Positions 53,072-61,358 of a DNA stretch of 64,000 nucleotides are shown here, piece by piece. Where the stretch lies: the NCBI RefSeq assembly GCF_042655485.1, contig NZ_JBHSMC010000015.1, positions 1-64,000 of the forward strand, read 5' to 3'. Numbering within the stretch: the first letter of the stretch is position 1; each line of letters opens with the position of its first letter. The notes under the pieces were generated by a model. That model was not told the origin of the DNA, searched no databases, and was given only the letters and a program-made list of their open reading frames with translations. The position numbers and the translations under genes are program-made. This DNA is from Lederbergia graminis. GTDB lineage: Bacteria > Bacillota > Bacilli > Bacillales > Bacillaceae_C.

Positions 53072-53926
53072 GTGCGTCGATTAGTTACAGCACTTGCGGT
53101 TATCGCATGTGTCATCTTTCTTGTACTGGGAAATTTTTATTGGAAAGAAAAAACCGATATATCTTCATTTGCCAGAAATGAAAAAGTTGGGGACACAGTT
53201 GATGAAGATCAGAAACAATCAGAAGAGAAGAATAAAGATGAGGATGACAACTCGGATGGAGATGCCTCGGAAGAGGAAGCCGATGTTGATTCTCTTACAT
53301 TAAAAGCAGCCAATTGGCCAGAAGATGCTCGTAATGCATTGGTGACTGCTGCAGAAGCTGGCGAAGAATTTGTACTAGCTATCGTTGGTTCCCAATCTCT
53401 TGGTGGTGACGAAGGCTGGGCTTCGATGTTAGAGGAAGCCTTAGAAGAAGAATATGCTGGCGTTATGGATGTACAGATATATAAATATGAAGGTGCAACT
53501 TCACAGGAATTTGTCGAAGGTGAATATATGGAAGAAGTAGTTGCAGCAACACCTGATTTAGTTTTACTAGAGCCATTTCCGTTAAATGATAATAGTGGCT
53601 GGATTTCTGTTGAGATGAATCAGGCAAATATCCAGACATTCGTCGATGCGTTAAATGAAGCACGTGCCGAAGATGCTCAAGATGCAGTAGTGATGTTGCA
53701 ACCAGCACATCCAATTTACAATGCAACAGGCTACCCACGGCAAATTGATCAGCTGAAAGAATTTGCCGAGAGCGAAGGGTTTGAATACTTAGATCATTGG
53801 AGTGACTGGCCAGATCATGCATCCGAAGAAATTCTCGACTACTTAGAAGAAGGCCAAAGTGCCCCAAGTGAAGCAGGACACCAAGTTTGGTTTGAATATT
53901 TGCTAGAATATTTTGTGGAGAAATAG
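53072..53926 (+). CDS. Membrane-anchored SGNH/GDSL-family hydrolase
   Basis: The product has 284 residues from a GTG at 53072 (AGGAGGG, 6 nt spacing); a TTG at 53066 touches that site and is unlikely. A signal anchor (about 5-24) is followed by a long acidic linker (DEDQKQSEEKNKDEDDN) and an SGNH fold: block I VGSQSLGGDEGW with Ser, and block V SEAGHQVW with His. The usual GDSL Asp is Gln. Related proteins often stand beside capsule genes and are thought to deacylate wall or capsule polymers. Divergent from the EPS operon. Confidence 0.82.
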   Translation: MRRLVTALAVIACVIFLVLGNFYWKEKTDISSFARNEKVGDTVDEDQKQSEEKNKDEDDNSDGDASEEEADVDSLTLKAANWPEDARNALVTAAEAGEEFVLAIVGSQSLGGDEGWASMLEEALEEEYAGVMDVQIYKYEGATSQEFVEGEYMEEVVAATPDLVLLEPFPLNDNSGWISVEMNQANIQTFVDALNEARAEDAQDAVVMLQPAHPIYNATGYPRQIDQLKEFAESEGFEYLDHWSDWPDHASEEILDYLEEGQSAPSEAGHQVWFEYLLEYFVEK

Positions 53927-53960
53927 CGGGACATGGGGTCAGTTTCCTCGTCCCACTATT

Positions 53961-53997
53961 AAGAGTGCTGCTGATATAGGCAGTGCTCTTTTTTTAT
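53961..53997 (+). terminator. Terminator of the SGNH gene
   Basis: AAGAGTGCTG pairs with CAGTGCTCTT (two G-U pairs), followed by TTTTTTT. Just before it lies a GGGAC/GTCCC pair (53932-53953). Confidence 0.78.
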
Positions 53998-54255
53998 AAA
54001 TGGGGAGGTGACAGTTACTTTATAGTTACACTATTGATATTCTGTTTGGTTAAGCTTAGGCATTAGACTTGTTTGGATGTCTGTCACTACCCCATTTAGT
54101 AGAGCTCTGTTATGTCTTGGAAAGAAGCTCTAGTGCCTCGTGATTTTCCTTTATCTCGATTAACTGGTGTCGCGTCACTTTGTTTCCATTGATGATTTCC
54201 TTCTTATCTTTTGACAGTCGGAATCTCCACGTTTATTTCAATTTTCCTATTCATA

Positions 54256-54831
54256 TTAATTTTTGATTTTCATTTCTCCGGTCCAGGTACTTTCTGCTAC
54301 TGTTTTTCCGTAGGCATCCACGATTCGGAAAACGATGTCGTCGTCTGTATCAATCACTTTTGTTTGCCTTAACATTCCGAGCGTGTATTGTTTCATGGAC
54401 TTTGCAAAGCGCTCCTTTTCATGTGCTGGCGAATTATACCAGGCATCGGAGACAACCATCTTCATTTGCGTATACGTACCATTGACAGGACCTATCCCTA
54501 ATATAACGCCTTCTCCATTTTTGGAGACAAAATCCTCAAATCTGGCCTCAAAGTCTGCGACATATTGTTCCATTTCCTTGGCCGCTTGTGCCTCTTCCTC
54601 GGCTTTTTTGGCCTCTTCCTCCGCTTTCTCTTTCTTGCGTTCCGCTTGCTTTTGCTCATACGCTTGTTGACGTTCCTCCCGCTCGGCTGCTCTTTCTGCT
54701 TGACGTTTCTCCAATTCAGACGGCTGATTATCCTTATCCTCTGTGTCTCCTCCGAACATTAGCGAGAGCACAATTAGGATTGCAAAGCCGATGACTCCCC
54801 ATTTTATCCATTTCTTTTTGTTTTTTTTCAT
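54256..54831 (-). CDS. Membrane-anchored coiled-coil protein, function unknown
   Basis: The 191-residue protein has a basic start (MKKNKKKWIKWG), one membrane segment (about 12-27), a long charged coiled coil rich in Glu, Lys, Gln and Ala (about 38-95), and a C-terminal globular part (EGVILGIGPVNGTYTQMKMV, NSPAHEKERFAKSMKQYTLG). AAGGAG precedes the ATG. No family recognised. It may span membrane and wall. The 330 bp to the SGNH gene hold only that gene's terminator. Confidence 0.65.
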   Translation of the reverse strand: MKKNKKKWIKWGVIGFAILIVLSLMFGGDTEDKDNQPSELEKRQAERAAEREERQQAYEQKQAERKKEKAEEEAKKAEEEAQAAKEMEQYVADFEARFEDFVSKNGEGVILGIGPVNGTYTQMKMVVSDAWYNSPAHEKERFAKSMKQYTLGMLRQTKVIDTDDDIVFRIVDAYGKTVAESTWTGEMKIKN

Positions 54832-55053
54832 GATTTCATTTCTCCTTTTAGTGTTTTATTCTTGGTGAAATTGATATATTTATTCGTCTCTATCTGATTC
54901 TCTTGTTCTCAGCACTTGCATTCATGATGATTCTTTCTGGGAATGAAGGCATCTTTCGCTAGTGACCTTTTGAATGTCAGGTCTTGGCCCCATAACTCGA
55001 CTTTTCCTATATTCTTTCTTTTACTGTCCAGCACCCCGAAATAACCGAAAAAA
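54832..55053. other. Intergenic region, nothing recognised
   Basis: About 220 bp lies upstream of the coiled-coil gene. It should hold its promoter, but no clear element is visible. Confidence 0.35.
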
Positions 55054-55099
55054 CCGAACATACCCATCAATCAAATATTTGATTGATGGGTATGTTCGG
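55054..55099. repeat. Perfect 46-bp palindrome
   Basis: Arms CCGAACATACCCATCAATC... (55054-55076) and their exact complement (55077-55099) meet without a loop. No long T run follows. Its arm layout (GAACA...ATCAAAT) resembles the palindrome at 56017-56058. Confidence 0.85.
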
Positions 55100-55244
55100 A
55101 TTAAATAGTTACATTTTTATGTAATAGGATCCCTTCTTCAATCCTAATACCATATCCTTTTTAGAGCTTGGTGAGATATCCAGTTCTGTAATAGTTGGTA
55201 TTATTTTCTTCGACAGCGCCGGTGAAACGTCCCTCTCAACCATA

Positions 55245-55592
55245 ATGAGAACACCGTTAAAGCCAACACCTTATTTAATGAGAAAAAAGCAAAGAAACAA
55301 AGATCTAACCAACGCAATGATAACCCACCAAATCAAAGAGAGATGGTCATCGCGTCAAAGAGAAATGGAATTATTAATAAAATTATCCGAAACAGAAGAA
55401 AAGCTATACAAACTCCAACTGAGATTCGACAAACTTGAATACGAAAAAAAGTCGCTAGAAAAAAGCGTCCAAACTCTCAAAGAAACACTACACAAAACAA
55501 AAGAAAAACTCATAAACTATAACAAAGTAATGGCTCAATATCAAAACTTGGTTCTATACTTTAAACTAAATTTCACGAAGATTACACGTTAG
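55245..55592 (+). CDS. Coiled-coil hypothetical protein, 115 residues
   Basis: A highly charged helical protein: residues about 35-95 form a long coiled coil (MELLIKLSETEEKLYKLQL, KSLEKSVQTLKETLHKTKEK). No signal or membrane segment. The ribosome site is poor, but an intrinsic terminator follows the stop at once, which supports a real transcript. Function unknown. Confidence 0.5.
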   Translation: MRTPLKPTPYLMRKKQRNKDLTNAMITHQIKERWSSRQREMELLIKLSETEEKLYKLQLRFDKLEYEKKSLEKSVQTLKETLHKTKEKLINYNKVMAQYQNLVLYFKLNFTKITR

Positions 55593-55627
55593 CGCTCCAA
55601 TATACATCTGGAGTGCTATTGTTTTTA
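55591..55627 (+). terminator. Terminator after the coiled-coil ORF
   Basis: AGCGCTCCA pairs with TGGAGTGCT, followed by ATTGTTTTT. Confidence 0.75.
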
Positions 55628-55773
55628 AGGAACAAAATAACTTGTCCCATATAGGAATTTGTCGAATACCGTTACAGTTTTCAAATGAAACATGACGCAG
55701 ATTTTGTCGAAAAGTTGAAGTCGATGAGTCCAATATCGCTCTGTACTATTATTTTACTGCTCTTGAAAATTAT

Positions 55774-55992
55774 TTTGCAGAAAGTATATTTAATCTTGCG
55801 TAACGGATTGAAAATCTTGTGAGACAGATTGATATTCTTGTAACTTAAAACGATAATCTTGCAGAAGCGTCTGAATTACAGATTGATTCTTGCGCGATTA
55901 GATTATATTCTTGCACAATAAACTAATAATTTTGCAGTAAAGATTATATTCTTGCGAGACTTTACGATATTCTTGCAGCGACTATTATATTT
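55774..55992. repeat. Ten-unit direct repeat array with 21-bp period
   Basis: The core CTTGC (variants TTTGC, CTTGT) starts at 55774, 55795, 55816, 55837, 55858, 55889, 55910, 55931, 55951 and 55972: spacings 21, 21, 21, 21, 31, 21, 21, 20, 21. The preceding bases tend to be GATTATATT or GATATT. Read on the minus strand, parts give short heptad-like peptide (QEYQSVSQDFQSVTQD) with frequent stops. No gene covers it. Confidence 0.85.
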
Positions 55993-56016
55993 CCACTACT
56001 ATCCTTAAACAAAAAC

Positions 56017-56058
56017 GAACACAGGTATTAATCAATTGTTTGATTAATACCTGTGTTC
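56017..56058. repeat. 19-bp-arm palindrome
   Basis: GAACACAGGTATTAATCAA (56017-56035) pairs perfectly with 56040-56058 around a TTGT loop. It lies between the 21-bp array and the next palindrome. Confidence 0.8.
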
Positions 56059-56063
56059 TTATC

Positions 56064-56095
56064 AAAGGGGAATCCTAGGCCTAGGATTCCCCTTT
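56064..56095. terminator. Perfect 32-bp palindrome / terminator
   Basis: AAAGGGGAATCCTAGG and its exact complement meet at 56079/56080. On the plus strand the stem runs into CTTTTTCTT. It lies 10 bp after the stop of the minus-strand Pro-rich gene and may serve as its terminator too. Confidence 0.7.
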
Positions 56096-56105
56096 TTCTT
56101 ATGTA

Positions 56106-56966
56106 TTATACTTTACGCATCTTCCAAACAAAGAAGCCTGTTGTTAATAGTGTAATAACGATAATCGTCATTCCTATATAATAGGAAGTTTTGCGATTAT
56201 TTGTATCTATCTCTGCAGCAACTTCTGTAGGATTTTCTACTATTTCTTCTTTGGATTCTACCTGTTCATCATGATTAGAAGAATCCTCGAAATCCACAGG
56301 TTCTTCCTCTTCTTCTTGTTCTTCAGCCTCTTCGTCCTCTTTATCAACTTCCTCGTCTACTTCTTCTTCATCTTCTCCCTCAACATTCGTTGTTGTTTCT
56401 ACATCAGTTGATACGGATGGTTGATCATTATTCGATGGTTGCCAAGTAGATGGTGAAGTTGGTTTTGGATTTGGTTTCTTTTCAACCGGTGTAGTAGTAG
56501 TTGGACTTTTTGGCTTATCTGGTGTTGTCGGTTTCGGATCATTTGGCTTTTTGTCTGGTTTCGTAGGCTCAGTTGGTTTCTCCGTTTTCGGAGGATTTGT
56601 TCCCTTTCCAGGTGGATCCTTCACTTCAGGCTCTTTACCTATAGGTTTTTCCTTCCCTGGCTCTGGCTTCTCAGGTTGTTTTGGTTCTACAGGTTCTTCC
56701 TCTTCATTTACCGGAGGGTTCTCCTCACCCGTACCTGGCTCCTCTGTCTCGGGTGGCGGTGTTGGTTCCGTTTCCTCTTCATCTGGAGAAGTTTCTTCGT
56801 CCTTTGGAGGAGTTTGTCCATTACCATTGTTCTCACCATTATCCGGTGATGGTTGTTCCGTATTTCCTGGTGGTTTGTTTTCCGTTGACTCCTGTGCACT
56901 AACGAATGCCGGCAAAATAAGGACACTAAGAACTAGTGCTACCACCCATTTCGTCATCCCTCTCAC
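56106..56966 (-). CDS. Proline- and glutamate-rich surface protein with C-terminal membrane anchor
   Basis: The 286-residue protein starts at a GTG (56966) with GGGAG about 9 nt upstream; the ATG three codons later touches GAGAGGG. A signal peptide (1-24, cut after VSA) precedes a long low-complexity stalk rich in Pro, Glu, Thr and Lys (about 25-190), a strongly acidic stretch (about 195-235), and a single membrane segment (about 262-281) with a basic tail KMRKV. There is no LPXTG, so it is membrane- rather than sortase-anchored. It resembles stalk proteins that cross the wall. Function unknown. Confidence 0.72.
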   Translation of the reverse strand: MRGMTKWVVALVLSVLILPAFVSAQESTENKPPGNTEQPSPDNGENNGNGQTPPKDEETSPDEEETEPTPPPETEEPGTGEENPPVNEEEEPVEPKQPEKPEPGKEKPIGKEPEVKDPPGKGTNPPKTEKPTEPTKPDKKPNDPKPTTPDKPKSPTTTTPVEKKPNPKPTSPSTWQPSNNDQPSVSTDVETTTNVEGEDEEEVDEEVDKEDEEAEEQEEEEEPVDFEDSSNHDEQVESKEEIVENPTEVAAEIDTNNRKTSYYIGMTIIVITLLTTGFFVWKMRKV

Positions 56967-57128
56967 AAATTACAGCTCCCTTTTTCTCTGAATCTCCTTA
57001 CATTTAAGTATAGCGTAATTTTTGGCAGATTGGTTTGAAATTGGAAGAAAAATGTAGAAAATTTAATTTTCCTTTTGTTTACGATAGCACTATATTGAAG
57101 AACTACTGAGTCACAGCGCAGCTGCTTG

Positions 57129-57300
57129 CCATTGACCACAGTGCCGATTCTTTGTATTCGCTGGAAGGGGTCGGGGCCCTGCCTGCGAATACTTAGAATC
57201 GGTTTGTCCGTGTTATACTTGCTAGCTGGTGAGCAGTTATGCTATATTCCCGCCCACCAGCATTGCCTCACCGAACACGGACAACAAACAAGGTCAATGG
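57129..57300 (+). repeat. Structured intergenic repeat, copy 2 (three-way junction)
   Basis: Outer arms CCATTGACC (57129-57137) and GGTCAATGG (57292-57300). Hairpin one: CCGATTCT-TT-GTATTCGC (57144-57161) with GCGAATAC-TT-AGAATCGG (57185-57202). Hairpin two: TTGTCCGTGTT (about 57204-57214) with AACACGGACAA (57274-57284), with an inner GCTGGTG/CACCAGC stem. It matches the reverse complement of copy 1 (24319-24488). Stem changes against copy 1 are compensated. Confidence 0.88.
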
Positions 57301-57331
57301 TGACGGGCATGTTATAACAGAGGATTTTATG

Positions 57332-57711
57332 ATGCTCGGTATAGGGGTGTCATATCTTATCATGTTTTAAGAGAATTTCGGATTATTTATACTAGGTGGA
57401 TTTACATTTGGTTTGCTTCTATTTATAGCTTTTTTAACCTCTATTATAATGGTGTGGGGAATATTATCACCGTGCTTGTATATTGAACTATACCCTTAAG
57501 TGTGATTGTTCTATTACTTAGTTTAATTTTAGACAGTTATTTAAAAGTAGAAGATAGTAACAAATATACTGTAGTATTTGTATATGGTGTAGTGAAATCT
57601 ATACTATTTGAAGGAATTACAGTCACAACAGAGATTAAGCTTCATTTTATGGTTAGTTGTATATTCAGTATCGGTTCCTTATTATTTGCAATTATAAAAG
57701 GTAAACAATAG
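57332..57711 (+). pseudogene. Decayed copy of the small membrane-protein gene pair at 61878-62523
   Basis: From 57332 a frame reads MLGIGVSYLIMF, a stop at 57368, then NFGLFILGGFTFGLLLFIAF, which matches GLILLGGATFGVLLYIAF of the intact 48-residue protein. The following 69-residue ORF (57502-57711: VVFVYGVVKS, TEIKLHFMVSCIFSIGSLLF) matches the middle of the 164-residue protein (VILVYGTVTS, KLEIYLSFVFHVLFGLVLL). So both genes of the pair are present in degraded form. Confidence 0.65.
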
Positions 57712-57775
57712 GTTAGCGATTAAAAAAAAGATAAGGAAATTGATTACTGAAGGGGCTTAATAGGAATCTGAAATA

Positions 57776-57813
57776 AAAACAAGTGGCCGAAAATTTTGTT
57801 TTTCCGCCACTTG
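57776..57813 (-). terminator. Terminator of the toxin-antitoxin operon
   Basis: CAAGTGGC pairs with GCCACTTG; on the minus strand it is followed by TTTTTATTT. It lies 24 bp after the toxin stop. Confidence 0.78.
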
Positions 57814-57836
57814 CCTCTCTATTTATCATTAGCTTT

Positions 57837-58154
57837 TTAGAAGTTCAAATATCGCTTTAAATCCTTATAAAAATTTTCTCGTGGACCCATCATTATAACA
57901 AGAACTAGTTGCCCATTTGCATCCTCTTCCAATGTATAGCACAATTCATAATTCGTTCTCAGATGATTAATATCAACACAAGAGTAACCCTTTAAATCTC
58001 CTTTTTTTTGTTCTCCTAAATTTGGATCAATCCGTATATCAGTTATAGTACTATTTATCTTATCATATAAGATCCGATCTGTTTTTCTTATCTTTTTAAG
58101 TTGCTTTGCTGCAATATTACTTAATTTGAAGGGTAACAAATCATTACGACTCAT
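57837..58154 (-). CDS. RelE/ParE-superfamily toxin
   Basis: The 105-residue protein has the RelE/ParE fold marks: KLSNIAAKQLKKIRKTDRIL, a NLGEQKKGDLKGYSCVDI strand pair (loop where RelE-type toxins read GxPLxG), and LRTNYELCYTLEE. Such toxins cut mRNA at the ribosome or inhibit gyrase. It overlaps the antitoxin gene by 11 nt, the normal order for AbrB-type antitoxin then toxin. The last catalytic-type Tyr is near the C-terminus (KRYLNF). Confidence 0.82.
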   Translation of the reverse strand: MSRNDLLPFKLSNIAAKQLKKIRKTDRILYDKINSTITDIRIDPNLGEQKKGDLKGYSCVDINHLRTNYELCYTLEEDANGQLVLVIMMGPRENFYKDLKRYLNF

Positions 58155-58512
58155 TTTCTTCGTCGTCCTCCAATGAATCTAGATAATCATCTAAACTTCC
58201 TGTGATGGATGGACTCTTCAATGCTTCGTATTTCATACGATTGAGTGCATGTGGAATCTCTTCTTTAATTTGTATAAAACGATGAACTAATTCATCACCA
58301 CTGTAGCCCTCAGAAACAAGATCCTTTAAAATATCCGCGGAAAAGTCAACCGTTTCATATTCAGCTGGTCGAATTACAATCTCCTTCCCCGTAAATTCAA
58401 CTAGGACCTCATCACTAATATTCAAAGCTTCATAAAAATCCTTCGGGATATTGATCTGTCTTTGTTTAGAAACCTTTACACGCCTAATAGACTTTTTATT
58501 CAATTCACTCAT
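58144..58512 (-). CDS. AbrB/MazE-type antitoxin
   Basis: The product has 122 residues from the ATG at 58512 (GGGAG, 7 nt spacing); 12 codons upstream are leader. The N-terminal SpoVT-AbrB swapped-hairpin domain is clear: VKVSKQRQINIPKDFYEAL, DEVLVEFTGKEIVIRP. The C-terminal part is helical and acidic (SLDDYLDSLEDDEENES) and should wrap the toxin. AbrB-domain antitoxins usually repress their own operon. Confidence 0.84.
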   Translation of the reverse strand: MSELNKKSIRRVKVSKQRQINIPKDFYEALNISDEVLVEFTGKEIVIRPAEYETVDFSADILKDLVSEGYSGDELVHRFIQIKEEIPHALNRMKYEALKSPSITGSLDDYLDSLEDDEENES

Positions 58513-58742
58513 GGTTTCTCTCCCTCTCAGTAAAGTATCTGTTACCATAAGTTATGCCCCTTTTTTATAAAAAAACACAATTTCTTTAATGTTTTATTAC
58601 TTTGTATCTTTATAATAAAGTTTAAATGACTTCTATTCAAGTAATCTAGACTAAATGAAGCGCCGTATATAGAGCACCTAGTGATGAAACTACCAGATAG
58701 TTTGAACTTATCACTTCAAAATATCTCTCGGTAATAATTTAA

Positions 58743-58778
58743 AAAACCGCAGCCCCCCTTATGAGGACTGCGATTTTT
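58743..58778. terminator. Bidirectional terminator
   Basis: CGCAG (58748) pairs with CTGCG (58772), with inner CC/GG pairing and A and T runs on both sides. It follows the minus-strand gene ending at 58908. Confidence 0.65.
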
Positions 58779-58907
58779 TTGTGATTGTCTTTTATAATTG
58801 CCTATTTGATTGGGTTAAACCTGCAAGGGCAAGGAATCCCGTTATACCTTCAAGGGATTTTATTATCGGGAAGGTTGCAAATCCACTCCTCGTATTTTCC
58901 AATGTTG

Positions 58908-59657
58908 CTATTTCTTCATCTTATCTTCAATCGTTAACTTTAATAATTCGTTTGATTTTCCAATCGTATCTAGTGCTTTATTCCGCTTATTGGCTAAGGA
59001 TTGAAACCTGAGCATGTCCATCTGCTTATTATGTTGTTGGACATTAATTTCAGAGTTAACAACTGCTCTAACATCCTCCAATAATGATAAACTTCCTTGG
59101 GCATATGCTGCAGCCAGTCGCTGATTTGCTTCCTCCCGCATTTTATTTGCTCTTGCTTGTAGCTCCGCGACTGTTTTATTAAGCTCTTGTAGGCGAGATT
59201 CTCGAGCCTCAGCTCGCACTTCCGCACCTAATTTTTGGATTAGTGCCATCACTGATACTATGTCTTGGTCATTTCGGATTGCTTCATCTATTGCTTGCGT
59301 AGCTTTCATTAATTCATTTAATTCTTGTAAACGTTGGTCTCCATCACTTATTAAGTTCAGTTGTTTTACTAATTGACTATCAATTACTCGAACACGCTCC
59401 GTCTGAACCCGCATTATCGTAGTTTGTATGTCCTCTCCTCTTAAATAGATTGGAGTAAGGCCATTAACACTGGCCAACATTTGTTGCTGTGATTGGGAAT
59501 CCATTTTTTTGTAAGCTTCAATTGCTCCCATCATTTCATCTTCATACCTGTCGTTTTCAACTGCATAACTATTCTCATTTCTTACGCCTAAAAAGACTGA
59601 TAAGATGATAGCTATACTCATACTGCCTATCCCTATGTTGCGAATCCACTTGTTCAT
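58908..59657 (-). CDS. Secreted coiled-coil protein, function unknown
   Basis: The 249-residue protein has a signal peptide (about 1-32, cut near SYA) and is almost wholly helical after that. A long coiled coil with Arg/Glu/Gln spacing covers about 140-190 (LQELNKTVAELQARANKMREE). Possible chaperone- or wall-linked role; no known domain. It follows the substrate-binding-protein gene by 48 nt and is probably co-transcribed with it. Confidence 0.68.
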   Translation of the reverse strand: MNKWIRNIGIGSMSIAIILSVFLGVRNENSYAVENDRYEDEMMGAIEAYKKMDSQSQQQMLASVNGLTPIYLRGEDIQTTIMRVQTERVRVIDSQLVKQLNLISDGDQRLQELNELMKATQAIDEAIRNDQDIVSVMALIQKLGAEVRAEARESRLQELNKTVAELQARANKMREEANQRLAAAYAQGSLSLLEDVRAVVNSEINVQQHNKQMDMLRFQSLANKRNKALDTIGKSNELLKLTIEDKMKK

Positions 59658-59705
59658 CTTCTACATCGCCTTTCCCGATTATTTAAAAAACATCGATTTC
59701 AAGAA

Positions 59706-60953
59706 CTACTTTGGTGCTATATAGCCCGGAAAGCCTGGATTCCTTACATATTTTGCAGTTTGAATCCAATTAAAGGAACTATCTTCCTGGACTTCCCAGA
59801 TATCATAATGATAGTATTGGCGATCTCCTTTTTCGTTTAGATATGTCCATCCTGTTACACCTGCATAAGTGGCTGATCCTTTTATCATATGATTCATCAA
59901 TTCTTCCCTGTCAAACGGATCTTTCAGTTGATTGATTACAGATGCTAACATGCCTGGAATATCATAGGCAAACAGTGCATCTGGAAGAAAGGTTCCTTCT
60001 GTAACAGTTTCCAATTCAGATTGAATCGTATTAAACAGGGGTGAATCAGGAATACCAAATGTCACTCCTGTTAAGTTTACTTGTGATGCTTTTTTGGCGA
60101 TTTCTTTATCTTCTAAAATGACCGGACTGAGTGTAACAGTATCCGTTCCGAACCAACGGATTTCATCCATACTATCTTCTTGGTCACTTTGTTCTAGCAT
60201 GCCAGCTATTTCATCAAATGCAACAAGAACAACTGCAATCCGTTCCTTTTCCATATCAAAACTATCCACTGCGTCTGCCATTTTTTTCAAAACATGTTCC
60301 CAATCTGTTTCCTTTGGTTGATATATTATTGGCTCTGTAACCAATCCATAATATGACTCAAATTCCTCTGTAAACAGTTTCGTTAATTCACTGCCATAAA
60401 TATCATTTCGATAGACGGGAACAACCCCATATATTCCCTCATATACCAATAAATCTGCTAATGCTTTTGCTTGTTCCGTATCATCAGGAACCATTCGATA
60501 GACACTATCACCTGCAATTCCAAGGGCAGGTGAAGTGCTACTATAACTGATAACGATAGCACCTTTTTCAGATGCCCAAGGTTGGATTCGTTCTACTTCT
60601 GCACTTGAACCAACAATAAAGATTTTATGTCCTTCAGACCATAATTTCTTAGCTTTAGATAGAACAACTTCTGGATCACTTTCACTATCCTCCACTGTAA
60701 GTTCGAATTGCAGCTCCAATCCTTCTTCTTCCCAATTTTTATTTGTATCTTCCACACCCATCTCAATTGCTAGTTTGCGAATTTCCCCTTTTGATTCTAA
60801 CTCGCCACTCAGCGGTAATAAGGCCGCCAATTTGACAACATTTTTATCCTTTTGAGTCTCCTTAACAGAACAACCAGCGACAAATAGCAGGAAAGTTAAA
60901 GAAAGAACTCCAGCTAACACAATATTAAACTTCTTAAAAATATTCTTTTTCAC
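59706..60953 (-). CDS. Branched-chain-amino-acid-type binding lipoprotein (Peripla_BP_6), orphan
   Basis: The product has 415 residues from a GTG at 60953 (GAGGG, 8 nt spacing); the ORF to 61019 is less likely because the signal peptide begins at VKKNIFKKF. Lipobox FVAGC. The mature part is a type I periplasmic-binding fold: VKLAALLPLSGELESKGEI, IVGSSAEVERIQPWA, YRNDIYGSELTKLF and ALFAYDIPGMLASV. Livestock LivJ-type proteins bind amino acids, but no permease or ATPase genes adjoin it, so it may be a sensor or a part of an amide-receptor pathway. It is encoded with a secreted coiled-coil protein. Confidence 0.82.
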   Translation of the reverse strand: MKKNIFKKFNIVLAGVLSLTFLLFVAGCSVKETQKDKNVVKLAALLPLSGELESKGEIRKLAIEMGVEDTNKNWEEEGLELQFELTVEDSESDPEVVLSKAKKLWSEGHKIFIVGSSAEVERIQPWASEKGAIVISYSSTSPALGIAGDSVYRMVPDDTEQAKALADLLVYEGIYGVVPVYRNDIYGSELTKLFTEEFESYYGLVTEPIIYQPKETDWEHVLKKMADAVDSFDMEKERIAVVLVAFDEIAGMLEQSDQEDSMDEIRWFGTDTVTLSPVILEDKEIAKKASQVNLTGVTFGIPDSPLFNTIQSELETVTEGTFLPDALFAYDIPGMLASVINQLKDPFDREELMNHMIKGSATYAGVTGWTYLNEKGDRQYYHYDIWEVQEDSSFNWIQTAKYVRNPGFPGYIAPK

Positions 60954-61127
60954 AAACTTTCCCTCAACCTTATTATCTTTTTGGATTTTTATTGATTGGT
61001 TTTCTAGCAACATGTGCAAAAGCGCAGGAAAGAGCTGGATAGACTTCTCTAAAATTAGCCTAATTATCTTCCGGCCTCGGAATGATCACGACTTTAAATA
61101 TACCTGATACAAACACATCGTTGCGGG

Positions 61128-61358
61128 TTATACCTGGATAACAAAACCATCTCCACTAACTTCTTCTAAAGTGACTTTGTGTGGGGGGATTTCTGGAGTT
61201 TGATCATCATTATCTGTATCTGCGGATTCTTCTTCTAGTGTAGTTGTTTCAGTAGACGTATTTCGTACTTTTTTCGGTGAAAAGCATAAAAATAAGCCTA
61301 TAGTAACCGCAACTAAACAAATCCCTAAAATGACATAAAAAACGCTCCTTTTAGCCAT
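61128..61358 (-). CDS. Small single-pass membrane protein, 76 residues
   Basis: An N-terminal membrane segment (about 6-27: FYVILGICLVAVTIGLFLC) is followed by a Thr/Glu/Asp-rich tail ending HKVTLEEVSGDGFVIQV. GTAGGAG precedes the ATG. The gene lies just upstream of the lipoprotein gene, possibly in one operon. No family recognised. Confidence 0.6.
   Translation of the reverse strand: MAKRSVFYVILGICLVAVTIGLFLCFSPKKVRNTSTETTTLEEESADTDNDDQTPEIPPHKVTLEEVSGDGFVIQV

Noticed and set aside
55774..55992. The 21-bp repeats as a CRISPR array
   Set aside because: Units are only partly conserved, there are no unique spacers of 30 bp or more, and no cas genes are near.
56551..56991. Plus-strand Gly/Ser-rich 146-codon ORF
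   Set aside because: Mirror of the low-complexity Pro/Glu-rich gene on the minus strand.
57126..57317. 63-codon ORF inside the structured repeat
   Set aside because: It covers stems whose changes are compensatory at the DNA level, and the matching frame is not kept in copy 1.
58781..59011. Plus-strand 76-codon ORF
   Set aside because: It runs into the 3' end of the secreted coiled-coil gene on the other strand and has no ribosome site.
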